Counted from the first letter of the stretch, positions 1 through 13,200 are shown. The stretch is DNA of 20,572 nt from Saccoglossus kowalevskii (GCF_000003605.2 NW_003112467.1:420766-441337), one strand, 5' to 3'. Notes: generated by a model from the letters alone, not told the origin. Numbers and translations: made by a program.

Positions 1-1089
1 GTCAAGACATGGATATTTAGGCTATCAAAAGAGGTACAAATCAACAGTTACAGTTGACAACTCAATAAATCAATCTGAGTGTGTGAAAACAGGGGATTTG
101 ACATGCATGTTTGTGTGCTTCCGTGCATGCATCCGTGCAAACATCCACACTTGTATCTTGGACATGTCAGTCTAGACCGACCACATTCTAACTTCACACT
201 TTATATCATAAATATTGGGATACATACATGTATGCACATCTATTCATTCCATGATCCATTCAAGATGGCGAATTTCATAAAAATAAAACATTTCTGCCAT
301 CTTGGAACCAGATCTCATTCGTATATTGATGGATTTTGCTCAAACCTAATATACAAACATTGGTCATATGGCATCTTGATGAACATCATTTTATTTTTCA
401 GATCAGATTCAAAATGGTCGACTGGTGGCCATTTTGTTTAAAGAGTGCCATCCAGAGCAGTATTACTGACATGCCTTGACCGATTATGTTCATACATGTC
501 ACATATGTGTTTGATGCTCAGATTAAAATTGGCTGAATGACATAATTTTGGTATCAACAAAATAATGCTGTCGTAGAGCCATGTGAACCAATAGGGAGTC
601 ATGTCATGAATGATGAATAAAAACTTATAAACAAAGCTTGAATTTGTTCACATTTGCTTATAATTAAATATATACATGCATATAGGCATCAACATATTAT
701 ACTGTTACATTTTAATGGAGTGACATACTAAACATAGCAAAGTTATTATAACCTTGCCATTGTTAATCCAACTTTAAACAATGGTATGTTGTCACCCAAA
801 ATAGTTACTAAATTTGAAATTTGAAATTATTTTTCTTGCAAATAATGTTTTATTTTCTCAGGTTTTCAATGATAAAATAAGTTTTGTATTATCACATCAC
901 CAGCTGTTGCTGATTTCCCATTTATTTTGGCAATCCATGGAAGCTTTCAGCAGGCCATGAGTTAAGAGCTCTACAAATGTTGAGAGTTGCACTCTGTAAG
1001 TGGTATTTATGACAACCAAGATCACCCTGACATGTGACCAGGTCATATGCAGTGGAAAGTAGACTCTTTATCATTTCAATTTGTTTCAG
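1..1089 (+). other. Upstream intron, 3' part (first 1,089 bases)
   Basis: It is AT-rich with no supported exon. The 79-441 open frame lacks dynein similarity, composition bias or splice context. Inverted pairs occur at 261-269/296-304 (CAAGATGGC) and 410-417/429-436 (CAAAATGG). The second pair lies in a dispersed repeat. About 650-900 is AT-rich with no recognisable feature, and the acceptor for exon 1 is at 1088-1089. Confidence 0.8.
406..436. repeat. Dispersed short repeat, copy with CAAAATGG/CCATTTTG hairpin
   Basis: GATTCAAAATGGTCGACTGG followed by TGGCCATTTTG. It aligns with 8284-8314 and, more weakly, with 10396-10416. The copy can fold on itself with an 8-bp stem and an 11-base loop. 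Confidence 0.65.
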
Positions 1090-1282
1090 ATTCCTGCCAG
1101 TGGTAAATCTCATTTGAATGCATTGTTTAATAAAAGTATTGATTCAGGACTTGACTTTGTTCAAAGATACTATAAACATCAACATGTTCCTGCACCTGAA
1201 ATGAGCATGATTCAAACACTGTGTTATATGCTTGAAGCATTTCTGCAATTTATTGGTTCAAATGGAGGCTATGGAAGCCCTG
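1090..1282 (+). CDS. Exon 1 of window: end of AAA2, dynein heavy chain
   Basis: The exon follows a TTTGTTTCAG acceptor, opens in phase 0 and ends in phase 1 before GTAAGA. It encodes a helical stretch with [12 protein letters not shown] and [14 protein letters not shown]. This matches the family pattern after AAA2 (a 'GL-F' helix followed by a conserved 'LC-LLE' helix). Conservation at the first 8-10 residues is weak, so the exact start is less certain than for later exons. The product is truncated upstream by the window edge. Confidence 0.8.
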
Positions 1283-4200
1283 GTAAGAAATATGTTTTTT
1301 TAATTTTATGCATGGTTATTTTAATTTATCAAGCCTTCACTGATTGCTGCCATTAGTGACTTGCTTCAGGCATCTTGAATCAGTCTGCCACAGGTGACAT
1401 TTCACACCCAAATCTATTGGATGCACTATATTATTCAGTTCAGTATTTTGACAACGCAGAAGATTATAATAAAAAAATTTTAAGAAGTTAAAATTCTGCA
1501 ATTTATAGCCATGTAAACCTTGCTAAACACTAAAAAGTAGGTTCACTTTTGCATGCAATAGCATAAAGGTGCCGTACTTGTGATATCTGTTGAACACTTA
1601 GCGAGAGAAATGTATGAATGCACTTAGTGATGAAAGTCTGTCGAAATGAACCAAATAAATTGGTTTGTAAGTTTCTTTGTGAATTTATAAACCTCTTTCC
1701 AGTTGAAATGGAAAACACCATCCACACATACGTGTACACAGTCTTAAATGGCACAACTAATAGTTTCATTGTTGCAACCACATTACAATTTTGGATGAAA
1801 AAAGATTTGTTCACATTCCTAATGCAGTTGGTCTTTGAAAATAATCAGTCTTTCAGCATATGCAATTTGCAAGAGACTGACATTACTTGGCAGTTTTGGT
1901 GGTGGAACAGACGGTTCCATATTATGTTTAAAGTTGATTATCTTGTAGTACATGTACCATAAGCAAGTTTTACGTCCAGTGTTTGACAAAAAATTCAAAC
2001 TAAACTGATTAATGAAAAAGTACTCGGTGTATAATGACCACACACTGTGCTATCACACAAATCTTGAGTTATGTCTCGGGTCAGCTTTTTCATGTAAAAT
2101 TCACAGGATGATTCTTGCTTCTAAATAAAACATGAACTCCCTTTTAAATGTTCTCCCATGTGTACACATCAACGGTCTAAGAAAATTTTAACCATCTGCA
2201 TTGTAATCACGTTGATATATGTTTTGTTTGAAGTTCTACTGTAACACTGAAATTCTATATTATTTCTATTCTATCTATTTTCTTGCCTTTAATATCATCA
2301 ACACATAATGTTCTATGATTCTATGTTTATTATTGTTTATTTGTAGATGAAGAGCTGAGACCTTCAAGCAGTGACAGCCATGCATCATCAAGTGTATCGG
2401 CAAGTACATCAGGTCGATCATCTAGGAATAATAAAAGGCAACGTCGTGAAGAGAGAAGAAGAGAAAAAGAGAGAGAAAAAGAAAGAGAAAGAAGGAAATT
2501 ACAACAACAACTAAAGAGCAAAGACAAGTATGTAATTTTATAACAAATAACCAGATGTCACATGAGAATTTCTCAATTGCATGTCATCTATTATAAAGCA
2601 TACTAGTTGTTTATTTCCTTTCAACCAATTTTGTTTAAATTTGGTACGAAGACAAAACATAATGGATTTCATAATCATTCCAAATCTTTGTTTTTGTGAA
2701 ATTTAATTGACATCTTTCAGCTTTTGTGTCTTCAAATTTAAATTTAGCCAAATACAAATAGGGACTATGTCATTGACAATAACATATTTTATTTAAGTGC
2801 CTGGTACCAGTATGTGAATAACATTGTAAATCATTGCTTGTATTCTTTCTCTTCAGAAATGCTAAAGAGTGGTTTCTTCAGAAGCAACCAGATCAGTTTT
2901 TAACATTGCTAGGCAAGGTATTTGTCTTCTGTTATACTTGGTCTATTGGCGGTGTCTTGAAGCGAGAAGATGACAGTGACGATGACAGTGGCATCAGCAC
3001 TAGTGGAAGTATTAAGATTGGTAGTAAAAAGGATGAAGTAAAGATAGACATCAGTTATGAGTTTGACAATTTTGTCCGTGAAATGTTCGATGTAGAACCA
3101 CCTTTAGGTGAGTGGAATTATGAATTAGGGAATCAAACCAACTAGGCTAGGTAGTAGTCATGATGCAACATTTATTCTGTAAATGGTATCAGAGACATAC
3201 AGCTCAACAAAGGTCGGTCGTACAGCTCAATCGCTAATCATATGTGGTATATTTATCATCAGTGTTGGTTGTTGCTGTTACATCAATTCTGATTTACTTC
3301 TTTTCATCCCTTTTTAACATGCATTAAAATCAGTTCTCTAATTTGTTTTTGTCTTAGGTGTTCGGTTACCTTCCGGCAGTCGAACTATCTTCCACTACTT
3401 CATCAACTTTGAGAATGGTAAATTTGTGTCATGGGATGTTCTGGTACCCAGCACCAAATCACTGATTGACAAGGGTGTTGCCCATGTATCCCTGGGAGAA
3501 CAGATGGGTTTATCAACACAGATGAGTAAGAAGATAGATTTAGAGGAAGGGGAGTTGGTACCAACTGTAGATGTCGTTCGATATGCCTTCCTCGTCAGTC
3601 TTCTTATGCTCAATAAACATCCAGTTTTACTAACAGGTTTGTTGACTTACAGTGTGATAATCATTTTTTTTGTCTCGTATATGTCTTCCGTACTTAATAT
3701 TTATAGCCAGCAGGTTCCATTACACATAACATTTGATTTATCTTATCATACTAGGTGAATCTGGTGTTGGGAAATCAGCTATCATTATGCAAATGTTGAA
3801 GAGATTGACTAAAGATAAAGGCACCGCTATACAAGAAGGAACAGTACTAGGAGATGTACTGCATTATTCCGATAGAGGACAAAGTATCCTGTCTAGCATA
3901 AATGCTCTTACTGCTGGTATATTTGGTGAGGAACAAGATTCAAGTACAGGTAATCAATGACTGTTCTCTCCTGGTGTTAGTTCTACTCTTATATTAGCTT
4001 TATAAATCAGTATATTGTCGTCATCATTGCACAGAATAAAAGCATTTTTATTGCTAATCATGTGAATTAAATGTTAGTAATATGGTGTCCAAGATATGTT
4101 AATTTAATAGATAGTGCAGTAATCCTATATGTTATTAAGTTTTGTTAAGGCCACAATCTATTTTTATTTCATTCAGTTTATAAAGGCAGCAAGCAAGCAA

Positions 4201-7200
4201 TAATTGTTAAACTTAGAAATAATTGTAGAGAGAGAATACTGCTGATTATGAAAACTAGATGTTAATAATATATAGTTACTAGTAATATATAATATGTTGC
4301 TTAGCAGTAACACGATGTTATTTTCATTATGTAGTATAACTTGTTCTTCCAGCACACATACAAGGAAATAATAATACCAGGCAGCAAGTGCAACATAAGT
4401 TTATCCTCAATGATTATTCATTGTGATTGATAACTTGATTTTCAATAGACAAGGTTGTAATGGTTATGTTATGTCATTTTCTTTATTTTAGAGATGTTAG
4501 AAAAAGAGAGTACATTAGACTTGTCATTAATGTCTGGACAAGTACGTAAATCTAACAGTGCAGGCATTATCTATACTACTCTACAACTAAGTGCTCAGAC
4601 CAGTGCTGCTAGGGTACAGGCACAAGATAACATATAAACTTATCAAGCGAAGTAAACATTCAATGGGCGGTCCTAAGAGGCAAGAAGGTAATGTCAATTT
4701 AAAATTGTATTCTGAGAAGACTTGAACAGATCTTTTCTACAAATGTATATTTTGAGTTTGTTTGTGATTACGGTATGTTCCATAGCAAAGTATACAGTAA
4801 TCGTTAAGTTGTAGATATTTACAATAAACAACTAAAATGTTTGCTATTATGCTGAGTAAAAGGTTTCATCAAATAAATGACAAAGAGCAAATAAAAAACA
4901 GGGGTACCTTTCTTTTTTCTGTGTATTGCCTACTTTGGATTGGAAAATATTCAAAGTACATATTTTTAATTTAAGCCCATAAGTCAAAATCTAGCTCAGT
5001 CACCCAGAAGTTTTTACTTTAGCAATTATAAATTACCGGTAGCAAACATTCTACCAGTGATCATCTATAAGAGCATTTCATCTATAGAATATCAAAATAT
5101 ACAAATATGGTAAAATGCTGGTGTACATGTATATAGCAATATGAACTCATCTTTCTAATATTAACTCAATCTCTCTACTGTAGGTGGTGGTATTTATTGA
5201 TGATCTTAATATGCCAGCACAAGAAGAATATGGAGCCCAACCTCCATTGGAATTACTTAGACAATTCTTTGAACTAGGAGGGTTTTATGATGTCAACAAA
5301 TTAACATGGAAGGTTAGTTACAATCCATTTGTTGTCACCTCTTCTGTCTTCTTGTTCAGCTTGTGTCACTATGTGAAATACATTCCACGTGAAAGTAGCA
5401 ACTTACGTGTCTATAACCGAATAAATGAATAATTATTCCTTTTTAGGACATTCTTGATGTAAATATTGTTGCTGCATGTGGACCACCTGGTGGAGGTAGA
5501 AATCCAGTCAGTCCTAGATTGCTCAAACATTTCAAGTAGGTATTTTTTTCATACAGAGTAGAGTATGCATTTCTCACCATGCTCATATTGTCCATGTGTT
5601 TTCTTCTGAGCAGACTTGTCAACTTGAAGTATTTGAGAATACCAAATAACAAACTATTATATTTACTTGGGACATTGATTGACTTTAGGCACACATCTTA
5701 TGCATTTATTCAAATTTTGCGATCTCAGCCATACCCTAACACATCACCTGCTAAAAGTTTCTGGCAGTTGGCGATTTGTTAAGTTAAAACACTCATCAAA
5801 AGTGATGTTTGGTTTATAAGAATGGAGATAAATAAATGAAAATATGCTGCCATACTATTAGATTAATTAGGGTATTTTCCCAGTTCCTTTTATATCATAG
5901 TTACCTTTCTATTGTTTCATGGGTTCTCTTTATCAACTGATAGTTGACAAAGAGATACATGTACAAGTAGAATACATTTAAATGGTTATAAAATGAGCAA
6001 AATTGAGGCAACATCTCAAGACCATTTATGAGAAGCATAGTACTATAGTAGGGAAATATTTTGTAGGGTGAAAAAATTATATATCTCACGAGGTAATTAA
6101 ATTGTATTTGTTTATGTCATGCGTAGATTATTAGTTGGTAGATTAGTAGAGTAATACTTTCAATTGTCTAATTCTGATTTTTTTAATTACTTTAAATATT
6201 TTTATCTAATTCATGCCTTCAACACCTTCAATTACTTTGGCTGTTATGAATTCCTTTTGGTGTAACTGCAAAACGTTAGCAAGTAATTAATTGTTTTATG
6301 TTTGTCTGCCTCTGTAGCATTATGGCTTTACCGCAACCATCTGTGAAGTCATTACAACACATATATCAAGTGCAGCTTGGAAGATTCTTTGAGAATAGAG
6401 ATTTTATGCCAGAAGTTAAAGAACTTTTAGTGCCATTAGTATCTGCTTCCATAGCTGTATATTATAAGATGAATGGTAATATGTTACCAACACCAGCCAA
6501 GTCACATTATACTTTCAATTTAAGAGATCTCACTGCTGTAAGTATAAGTACACATAAACCAGGAAATCTAACACACTTAACTTAGGTCATAGAATGACTG
6601 TAGATTTAATTAATCAGTGAAACATTGGATTATCTTGTTTTCGTTTAGCTGAGTAAAACTTGTAATATGTGAGATGAGAGCATATCTATGTAGCTGCATG
6701 AGGGTACTGGCCTCTGACCGTTAATTCCTGTTTTAACTCAAATGATCGAAGCTCATGAAATTTGAAGGTTTCCAAAATCTTGTCTTTTATCATTGACTGG
6801 AAAGTTGGCTTATTTTGCTTCAAAAACTTTCTCAAAACAAACATCTACTGAATTGTCTGGATTACAAATTTTGACATTTTTGAAACATTTAAGATTTTAA
6901 ATTTTGAGAAAGAAATTATATTTAATAATAAAAACATTTCCACAAATTGGCTGTATTTTTGGTACCTAGATATTCTGTAGCTATTAAAACCATTCATCCA
7001 CATTACGCTGGACATCTTCTCTGAAACTGTTTTAAGTGCATATGCATATGACCATATGTTGGTGTTAAATTAGGTCTCTGTTGATGAATTTTTGTTTCTT
7101 GTCCAACAAGCTGATCTACAGAAGATCATATGTAATAATACTAATTTACTACCATGTATGTATTCCAGAATACATAAGGTATTATAGTATACTGCTGTTC

Positions 7201-10200
7201 AGTCAATAAACCACTGTTGCAAATGAGAATATTCCATTTTCTTTTCTATAGATTGTACAAGGTTTGCTGCAAGCTGATGATAAAGTACTAACATCCAATG
7301 ACAGCGCTGCTCTGTTATTTGCACATGAAGCTACACGAGTATTACATGATAGACTGGTATGTGATGAAGATAGATACCAGTTCTTTCAGTTTTTAGCAGA
7401 TGATTTGCATAATTACTTCAAGGTAGGTGTATTTTACATTATGTGTGCTTCTCATATATTACATGTACATGTGTGCTCAATTGTGTCTGCATGTGGTACT
7501 GAATTGTACTGAATTATACACAAGATTCTTTTTTTGAGGATAAAATTTGAACTATATCACAAAAAACAGTATTTGATGCATTATTTGTTAAGATTATTCT
7601 GATATGCTGAATTATTTCATGAATAGCCATTAGGCCCTTACATCTTACTTTACTATTTCACTCATGTTACGAGAGTTTACAAGTCAATGTTGAACATGAA
7701 ACATTACATACTTCCTTAGTTAGATGTGGTTAACATGCTTACAAAGCAGAATTTATCTGATTTGCTGTATGTAGTGAAGACAACAAATAACTTTATCTGT
7801 AAATGGTGCAATGCATCAGGTTTCATTTAATATAATCGCAAACACTGTAACATTTCTGACCTCAGTGATTCATCTGAAAAGTCAGAAATATACATTGTCA
7901 AATAAATAGTAAAATCGGTGATAAATAATGGCATGACATCATTGCCAGTAATGACGAAAAAGTGTTCTTTCTCATGTGATTCACAATGTTCTAAACTCGC
8001 TGGAAATCTTCTTTTAATGAGGTTAGTTCATACGCTAGATCTCTTAATGTGTGCTCGTCCATTGACGTTGTAGGTGAAGTGGACAGCTGATAAACTGAGA
8101 GATGAACCTATCATGTTTGGTGACTTTATCAACATGAATGCACCTGCCTCTGGTAGAGTATATAGCTTGATTACTGATCAGAAGAAATTAGCCTCGGCAT
8201 TAGAAGAATATCAGATCAGATTAAACTATGGTAATGCTCAGGTAAGTGTACATTGCCTTGCATGTTGGTTTGTTTAGTGATTTGATTCAAAAAGGCCGAC
8301 TGGCATCCATGTTTTATTTTCATGTGTTTTCAATCATTTCAGAATCAGTCAAACAAAGGGACAGTGACTTCTTTAGGTCAACAGAATGTTACAGAATTTT
8401 AATCAAACATTGTTAATATTTTTATAGTTATTTGTTTTGGGTAGTAGAAAATATACAACATGGCAAGCATTGCTAGAGGATAATAAAAAAACTGTTTCAA
8501 ATATATTGTATTTTTGAATTTTTGTACAGGCCAGTAAGCAGTTAGTTTTCTTCAAAGAGGCTGTTGAACACATCACACGTGCTGCTAGAGTTTTTCGTCA
8601 GCCTGGTGGTCACATGCTGCTGGTTGGTCTTGATGGTACCGGTAAAAGCAGTTCTGTGCAACTAGCTTGCCATATTGCTGGATGTGAGCTTTATAAATTA
8701 ACATTAACAAGAGGATACAATCAAATTGATTTCCGTGATGATTTGAAGAAAGTGTTCAGGCATACTGGAGTTAGTGGTGTAAACACTGTATTTCTTCTGA
8801 CGGACAGTGACATTGTCAAGGTACAAGTTGTTAGGATTTATATTGATGTCATTGCTGGCCCACAAGTGTCACAATATATCTAAATGCTCATATTGTTTAA
8901 ATATTGTCTAAAATAGAAAATATGAATCTTGTTACTTTAAAAGCCAGACCACTGAATTGTCTGGGGGAACGGCCCCCAAAACCTAACAATGCCAGGCACC
9001 CTGACTGGTTCCTGTATGCAAATTAGTCATTAAACTACTGTACATGTATATATTCTTATTCTAACATCATCACTCTAAATAGCTGAGCTGGTTTACTGAT
9101 ACACTGTAGCTGTTGCTCAAGAATATAACTGGTTTGGTGACAAATTTTTTGCCTCTTCGGTGGTCATAATATTAAGAAATGTGGTCATCTGAGATCATTA
9201 TAATTCACAATTTGTAATTTGATTGGAGAGTCGTAACTCCATGTGAAATATCCTCTGAACTCGGAGACAGAATTCATGATTTTCATTGCCTTCATTGCAG
9301 GAGTCTTTTCTAGAAGATATCAACTGTATTTTGAATTCTGGTGAAGTACCTGATTTATTCGATAGTGATGAATTGGATGCAATATCAATGGATTTAAAGG
9401 GGGCAGCTACAGAGGCTGAAATCCCAGATACAAGAGAAGCTGTTTATTCATTCTTTATACAGGTATTTTATTACAATAATATACAAATATACACATCAAA
9501 GTATATGTCATCAACTGTGTGCTCTGAATCTGTATTTCCTAGGAGAACTTGGATTCATTCTTTTCAACGACAAGGTACATTATGTATAATGGTATGCATT
9601 ATATTTGAATGATAAGTTTTTTGCCCTCTGGCATCCTCCGTCCTGCGTCCCACGTGAAGTTTTCCTTTAAATGACTTCTTCTTCAGAAGTACTTGACCAA
9701 TTACATTCATATTTGTACCAAAGGTACTTAAGGCGGTCCTCTGTCAGATTTGTCAAATTCGTGTCAAAATATGCAAATTTGGATTTTTAGTGAATATTTT
9801 TGTCATTTTTGGTAAAAAATGTTATTTTCAACAACTTGTCCTAAACCATAAGTCCAATTGCTTTCATATTTACAGCAAGGATACATGGGTTGGTCCTCTG
9901 TCAGATTTGTTAAATTCGTCTCAAAATATGCAAATTTGGATTTTCAGTAAATATTTTTGTCATTTTTGGTAAAATTTGTTATTTTCAACAACTAGTCCGA
10001 AACCGTAAGTCCAAATGCTTTGATATTTGCAGCAATAGTACTTGGGGTGGTCCTCTGTCAGATTTGTTAAATTTGTGTCAAAATATTCAAATTTGAATTT
10101 TTAGTGAATATTTTTGGTAAAAAATTTTATTTTCGATAACTAGTCCGAAACCGTCAACCACAATGCCACTTTACTGACTCTTGTTCCATGATAATGAAGA

Positions 10201-13200
10201 CAGCGAAGCTATTTCGACCGTCAGGTCACTTGTTTTTTTTACAAGCATCCTACTCGTTTCTCATATACACTTACACATGTTAGTCCTTATATAAATATTT
10301 CTTGGTTGTACCATAACCAATTTTGTTCAAAATAGATACAAAGACAAGACAATGGTATACACTATGCATGTTGATTTTTTATTTTGATAACTGTTGATCG
10401 ACTGGTTGCCAGTTTTATCGAAAAACAACACTTGACTACCACAATGTTGTTATAAGACAGTTGAAATCAACAGTTTTTTTTTTACTTTTAATTCTACAGA
10501 GAGTGCGTAATAAGCTGCATGTAGTGTTAGCTACGAGTCCAGCCGGCATGACGTTTAGACATCGATGTCGTATGCATCCATCATTAATAAACTGTTGTAC
10601 TATTGACTGCTATGATGAATGGAGTGAGGCTGCAATGTTAAGTGTTGCACACGTCTATTTTTCTAATGTGGATTTTGGAATTGAAGATGGTCGTGATACA
10701 TCAGTAAGCATGAGTTTCTCCTTAACTATTATCTATTTGTGTTTATGACAACTATTTAATGTTTATGCCGTAACCAGTATGTGGTTATTGCACCCATTCG
10801 AAAATAATTTGACAATCACTGTGTAAGAAACTTTTTTGCTTTTGATTTGTTTAGGAGCTGAAGCTAAACATTGCCAAGGTGTGTGTTGATATCCATAAAG
10901 ATGTAACTAAGATGACTAGTAAGTTTTATAGTGAGTTGAGACGTCACTATTATACCACACCCTCCAGCTATCTGGACCTAATTCAACTGTATTCAAATAT
11001 GCTGAGAAAAAACAGACAAGAATATTTGGACAACAGGTGAGAAACTTTTAAAAAGTTAATTTGGATCTGTAGCTTTCAAATAATTTTAATATAACCAAAG
11101 CTCTGGGTGTATAAAAAGAAAGATTTCCTTATACGAATCACACTCTATGGTGATGTTGGAGTGCTTGGCAAAATGGAATTTTGATTATCATAATGCATGT
11201 GAATTCACTGTAAATTGCATTTATTTATTTACTTGACTCTGAACAAAACTTTATGAAAATTGCAAAGTACTATTCTTGGAAATGTGAATTTCCTGAATGA
11301 CTAGAAATTGGATATCATTTGAATATTTAGTTATTTCTACATGATAACATATCTATCTGCAATGATATATTAATTTTGTTGGATATAAATATTACCAGTA
11401 TCTTATAATAAGTGAAAGCACCAGAAAAGGTAAGTTAAACATTACGGTATATTTGCAGCTAATGTACTGTTATCTTTTCCAGAAATCGTTTGTTTGTTGG
11501 ACTCTCTAAACTTTCCGAAGCGAACTCCTTAGTTGATACTATGCAAGATGAATTGAAAGCACTTGGACCAAAGATTGAAGAGAAAGCCAGAGTAAGTTAT
11601 TTATGATGCATCCAGGGATGATTTTTTAAACCATAGATTTACTTTGCAGTAAACACATGTACTAAAGCTGACCTTTGACCTATTCAAATGTGGATTGCAT
11701 TCCCTTGGAGAGTGAAAACATTTCATTGATATCATTCGTATAAGTAAAAGCACATGTATAAGTGAAGCCAACTTTTTTTAGCAATGTTATATTGATTACG
11801 GTTGGCGAAATGGTTAGGTTGGCTGAATTTATTTATTAATAAATTTATTATTGTTTGGTATATTGTTGTATTGTTTTATTTCTGTCATTGAATTTAACTT
11901 CATTAAACTCAATTAAAATGCAATCCTATATAAAGTAACTGTGTTATTTATAAAGCAGAGCACTGCACAGCAATCTGTGGTGAAATCATCAAATTACTTT
12001 GTTTTTATGATGTTATTCATAAAGCAGAGCACTGCACAGCAATCTGTGGTGAAATCATCAAATTACTTTGTTTTTATGATGTTATTTATTAAGCAGAGCA
12101 CTACACAGCAGTGTGTGGTGAAATCAGTAGATTACTTTGTTTTTATGATGTTACCAGTACTTGTTATGCGATTTCTGTTTAATGCTAGGACACTGAAATG
12201 TTATTGGAGCAACTGTCTAAAGATCAAGAAGCTGTTGATGAAGTGAGACTAATTGTTGAACAAGAGGAGTCTGTGATGAAAAGAGAAGCACAGATAGTAC
12301 AGGAATATGCTGATGTAAGTTTGTAAATTGTCACAAGGCCAATAAAATCACTGCCTTATACCAAAATTTATTCATATTGTATGCTAGATAGTTGAAATAT
12401 CACCACAAACTCACATTTACATTAAGTGGATACACTTCTATTTAATCAAATGGAAAGTATAAGCTTTTTCAATATAATGTTTTTAAAAACAATTGTTTTT
12501 AATTTTAAAGACATTGACAAGTATTGCCTTTGTTTTCACTACATTTTTGCAGCAAGCCCAGCAAGACTTAAACTCAGTTATTCCAGCCTTACAAGAAGCA
12601 ATAGCTTTATTAGACTCCTTGGATAAATCGGATATTGCTGAAATTCGTGTGTACTCCAAGCCACCAGACCTTGTCATGCATGTTATGGGAGCTGTGTGTA
12701 TATTGTTACAACACAAGCCAGACTGGCAGACTACTAAACAAGTCTTAGCTGATCCAGGTTTTCTGAAGAGACTGGTGACTTTTGATAAGAACGGTGTACC
12801 AGATAAGGTATAATTTCTTGATTAAAGTGATAAGACTTGTCATTGTAGAACCCTGTAGTTATTTTTTTTAAATGTATGACAGTGTTCAACTTTATTTGTC
12901 ATTAACAGAGAATAATTACTTTTGCAAAAATAGTTGTAGCTGTTGTTATACAGAAGTTGCTGCAGTGCTGTACTAAACACTCAAGTACAGGTTCATTGTG
13001 TAAATATATAATGTGGTGCTACTTGTTTGTTTTTTCTACTTTTAATACTTTTTGTCACCTTTCACAACAAAACTGCTTCAATTTTTTCATATGCTTTAGT
13101 CAAAATCTATAGCTAATAGGAAATCCTCATTAACAAATCAAAGAAATTCCAGAAAAATATGTAAAAATGTTTAAAATTTGACACCTACATTTTGGTTGGC

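Larger units (their letters stand above)
9463..10499 (+). other. Intron 13
   Basis: 1,037 bp, the largest intron after intron 1. About 9625-10230 is a repeat element with an internal 157-bp tandem array, and about 10310-10460 is a second dispersed repeat. A T-rich tract precedes the exon 14 acceptor. Confidence 0.85.

Noticed and set aside
79-441. A 120-codon open frame at the window start
   Set aside because: It has no domain-like pattern and overlaps a dispersed repeat. It lies in the intron upstream of the first supported exon.
1530-2043. Overlapping open frames on both strands in intron 1
   Set aside because: The products lack family similarity, no plausible splice junctions frame them, and both strands are open over the same bases, as expected by chance in AT-rich DNA.
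2330-2527. Minus-strand open frame over exon 2 (leucine/serine-rich)
   Set aside because: It is the antisense shadow of the Arg/Glu/Lys-rich coding run on the plus strand.
8962-8978. GC-rich hairpin as a transcription terminator or regulatory structure
   Set aside because: The stem is only six pairs, it is in a eukaryotic intron, and no T-run or conserved context supports a function.
9790-9972. Open frame inside the 157-bp array
   Set aside because: It is made of repeat units with no coding signature and is intronic.
11941-12246. Open frame with a repeated protein unit of 23 residues
   Set aside because: The repetition comes from the 69-bp DNA tandem repeat in an intron. It runs out of frame into exon 17, whose family match is in another frame.
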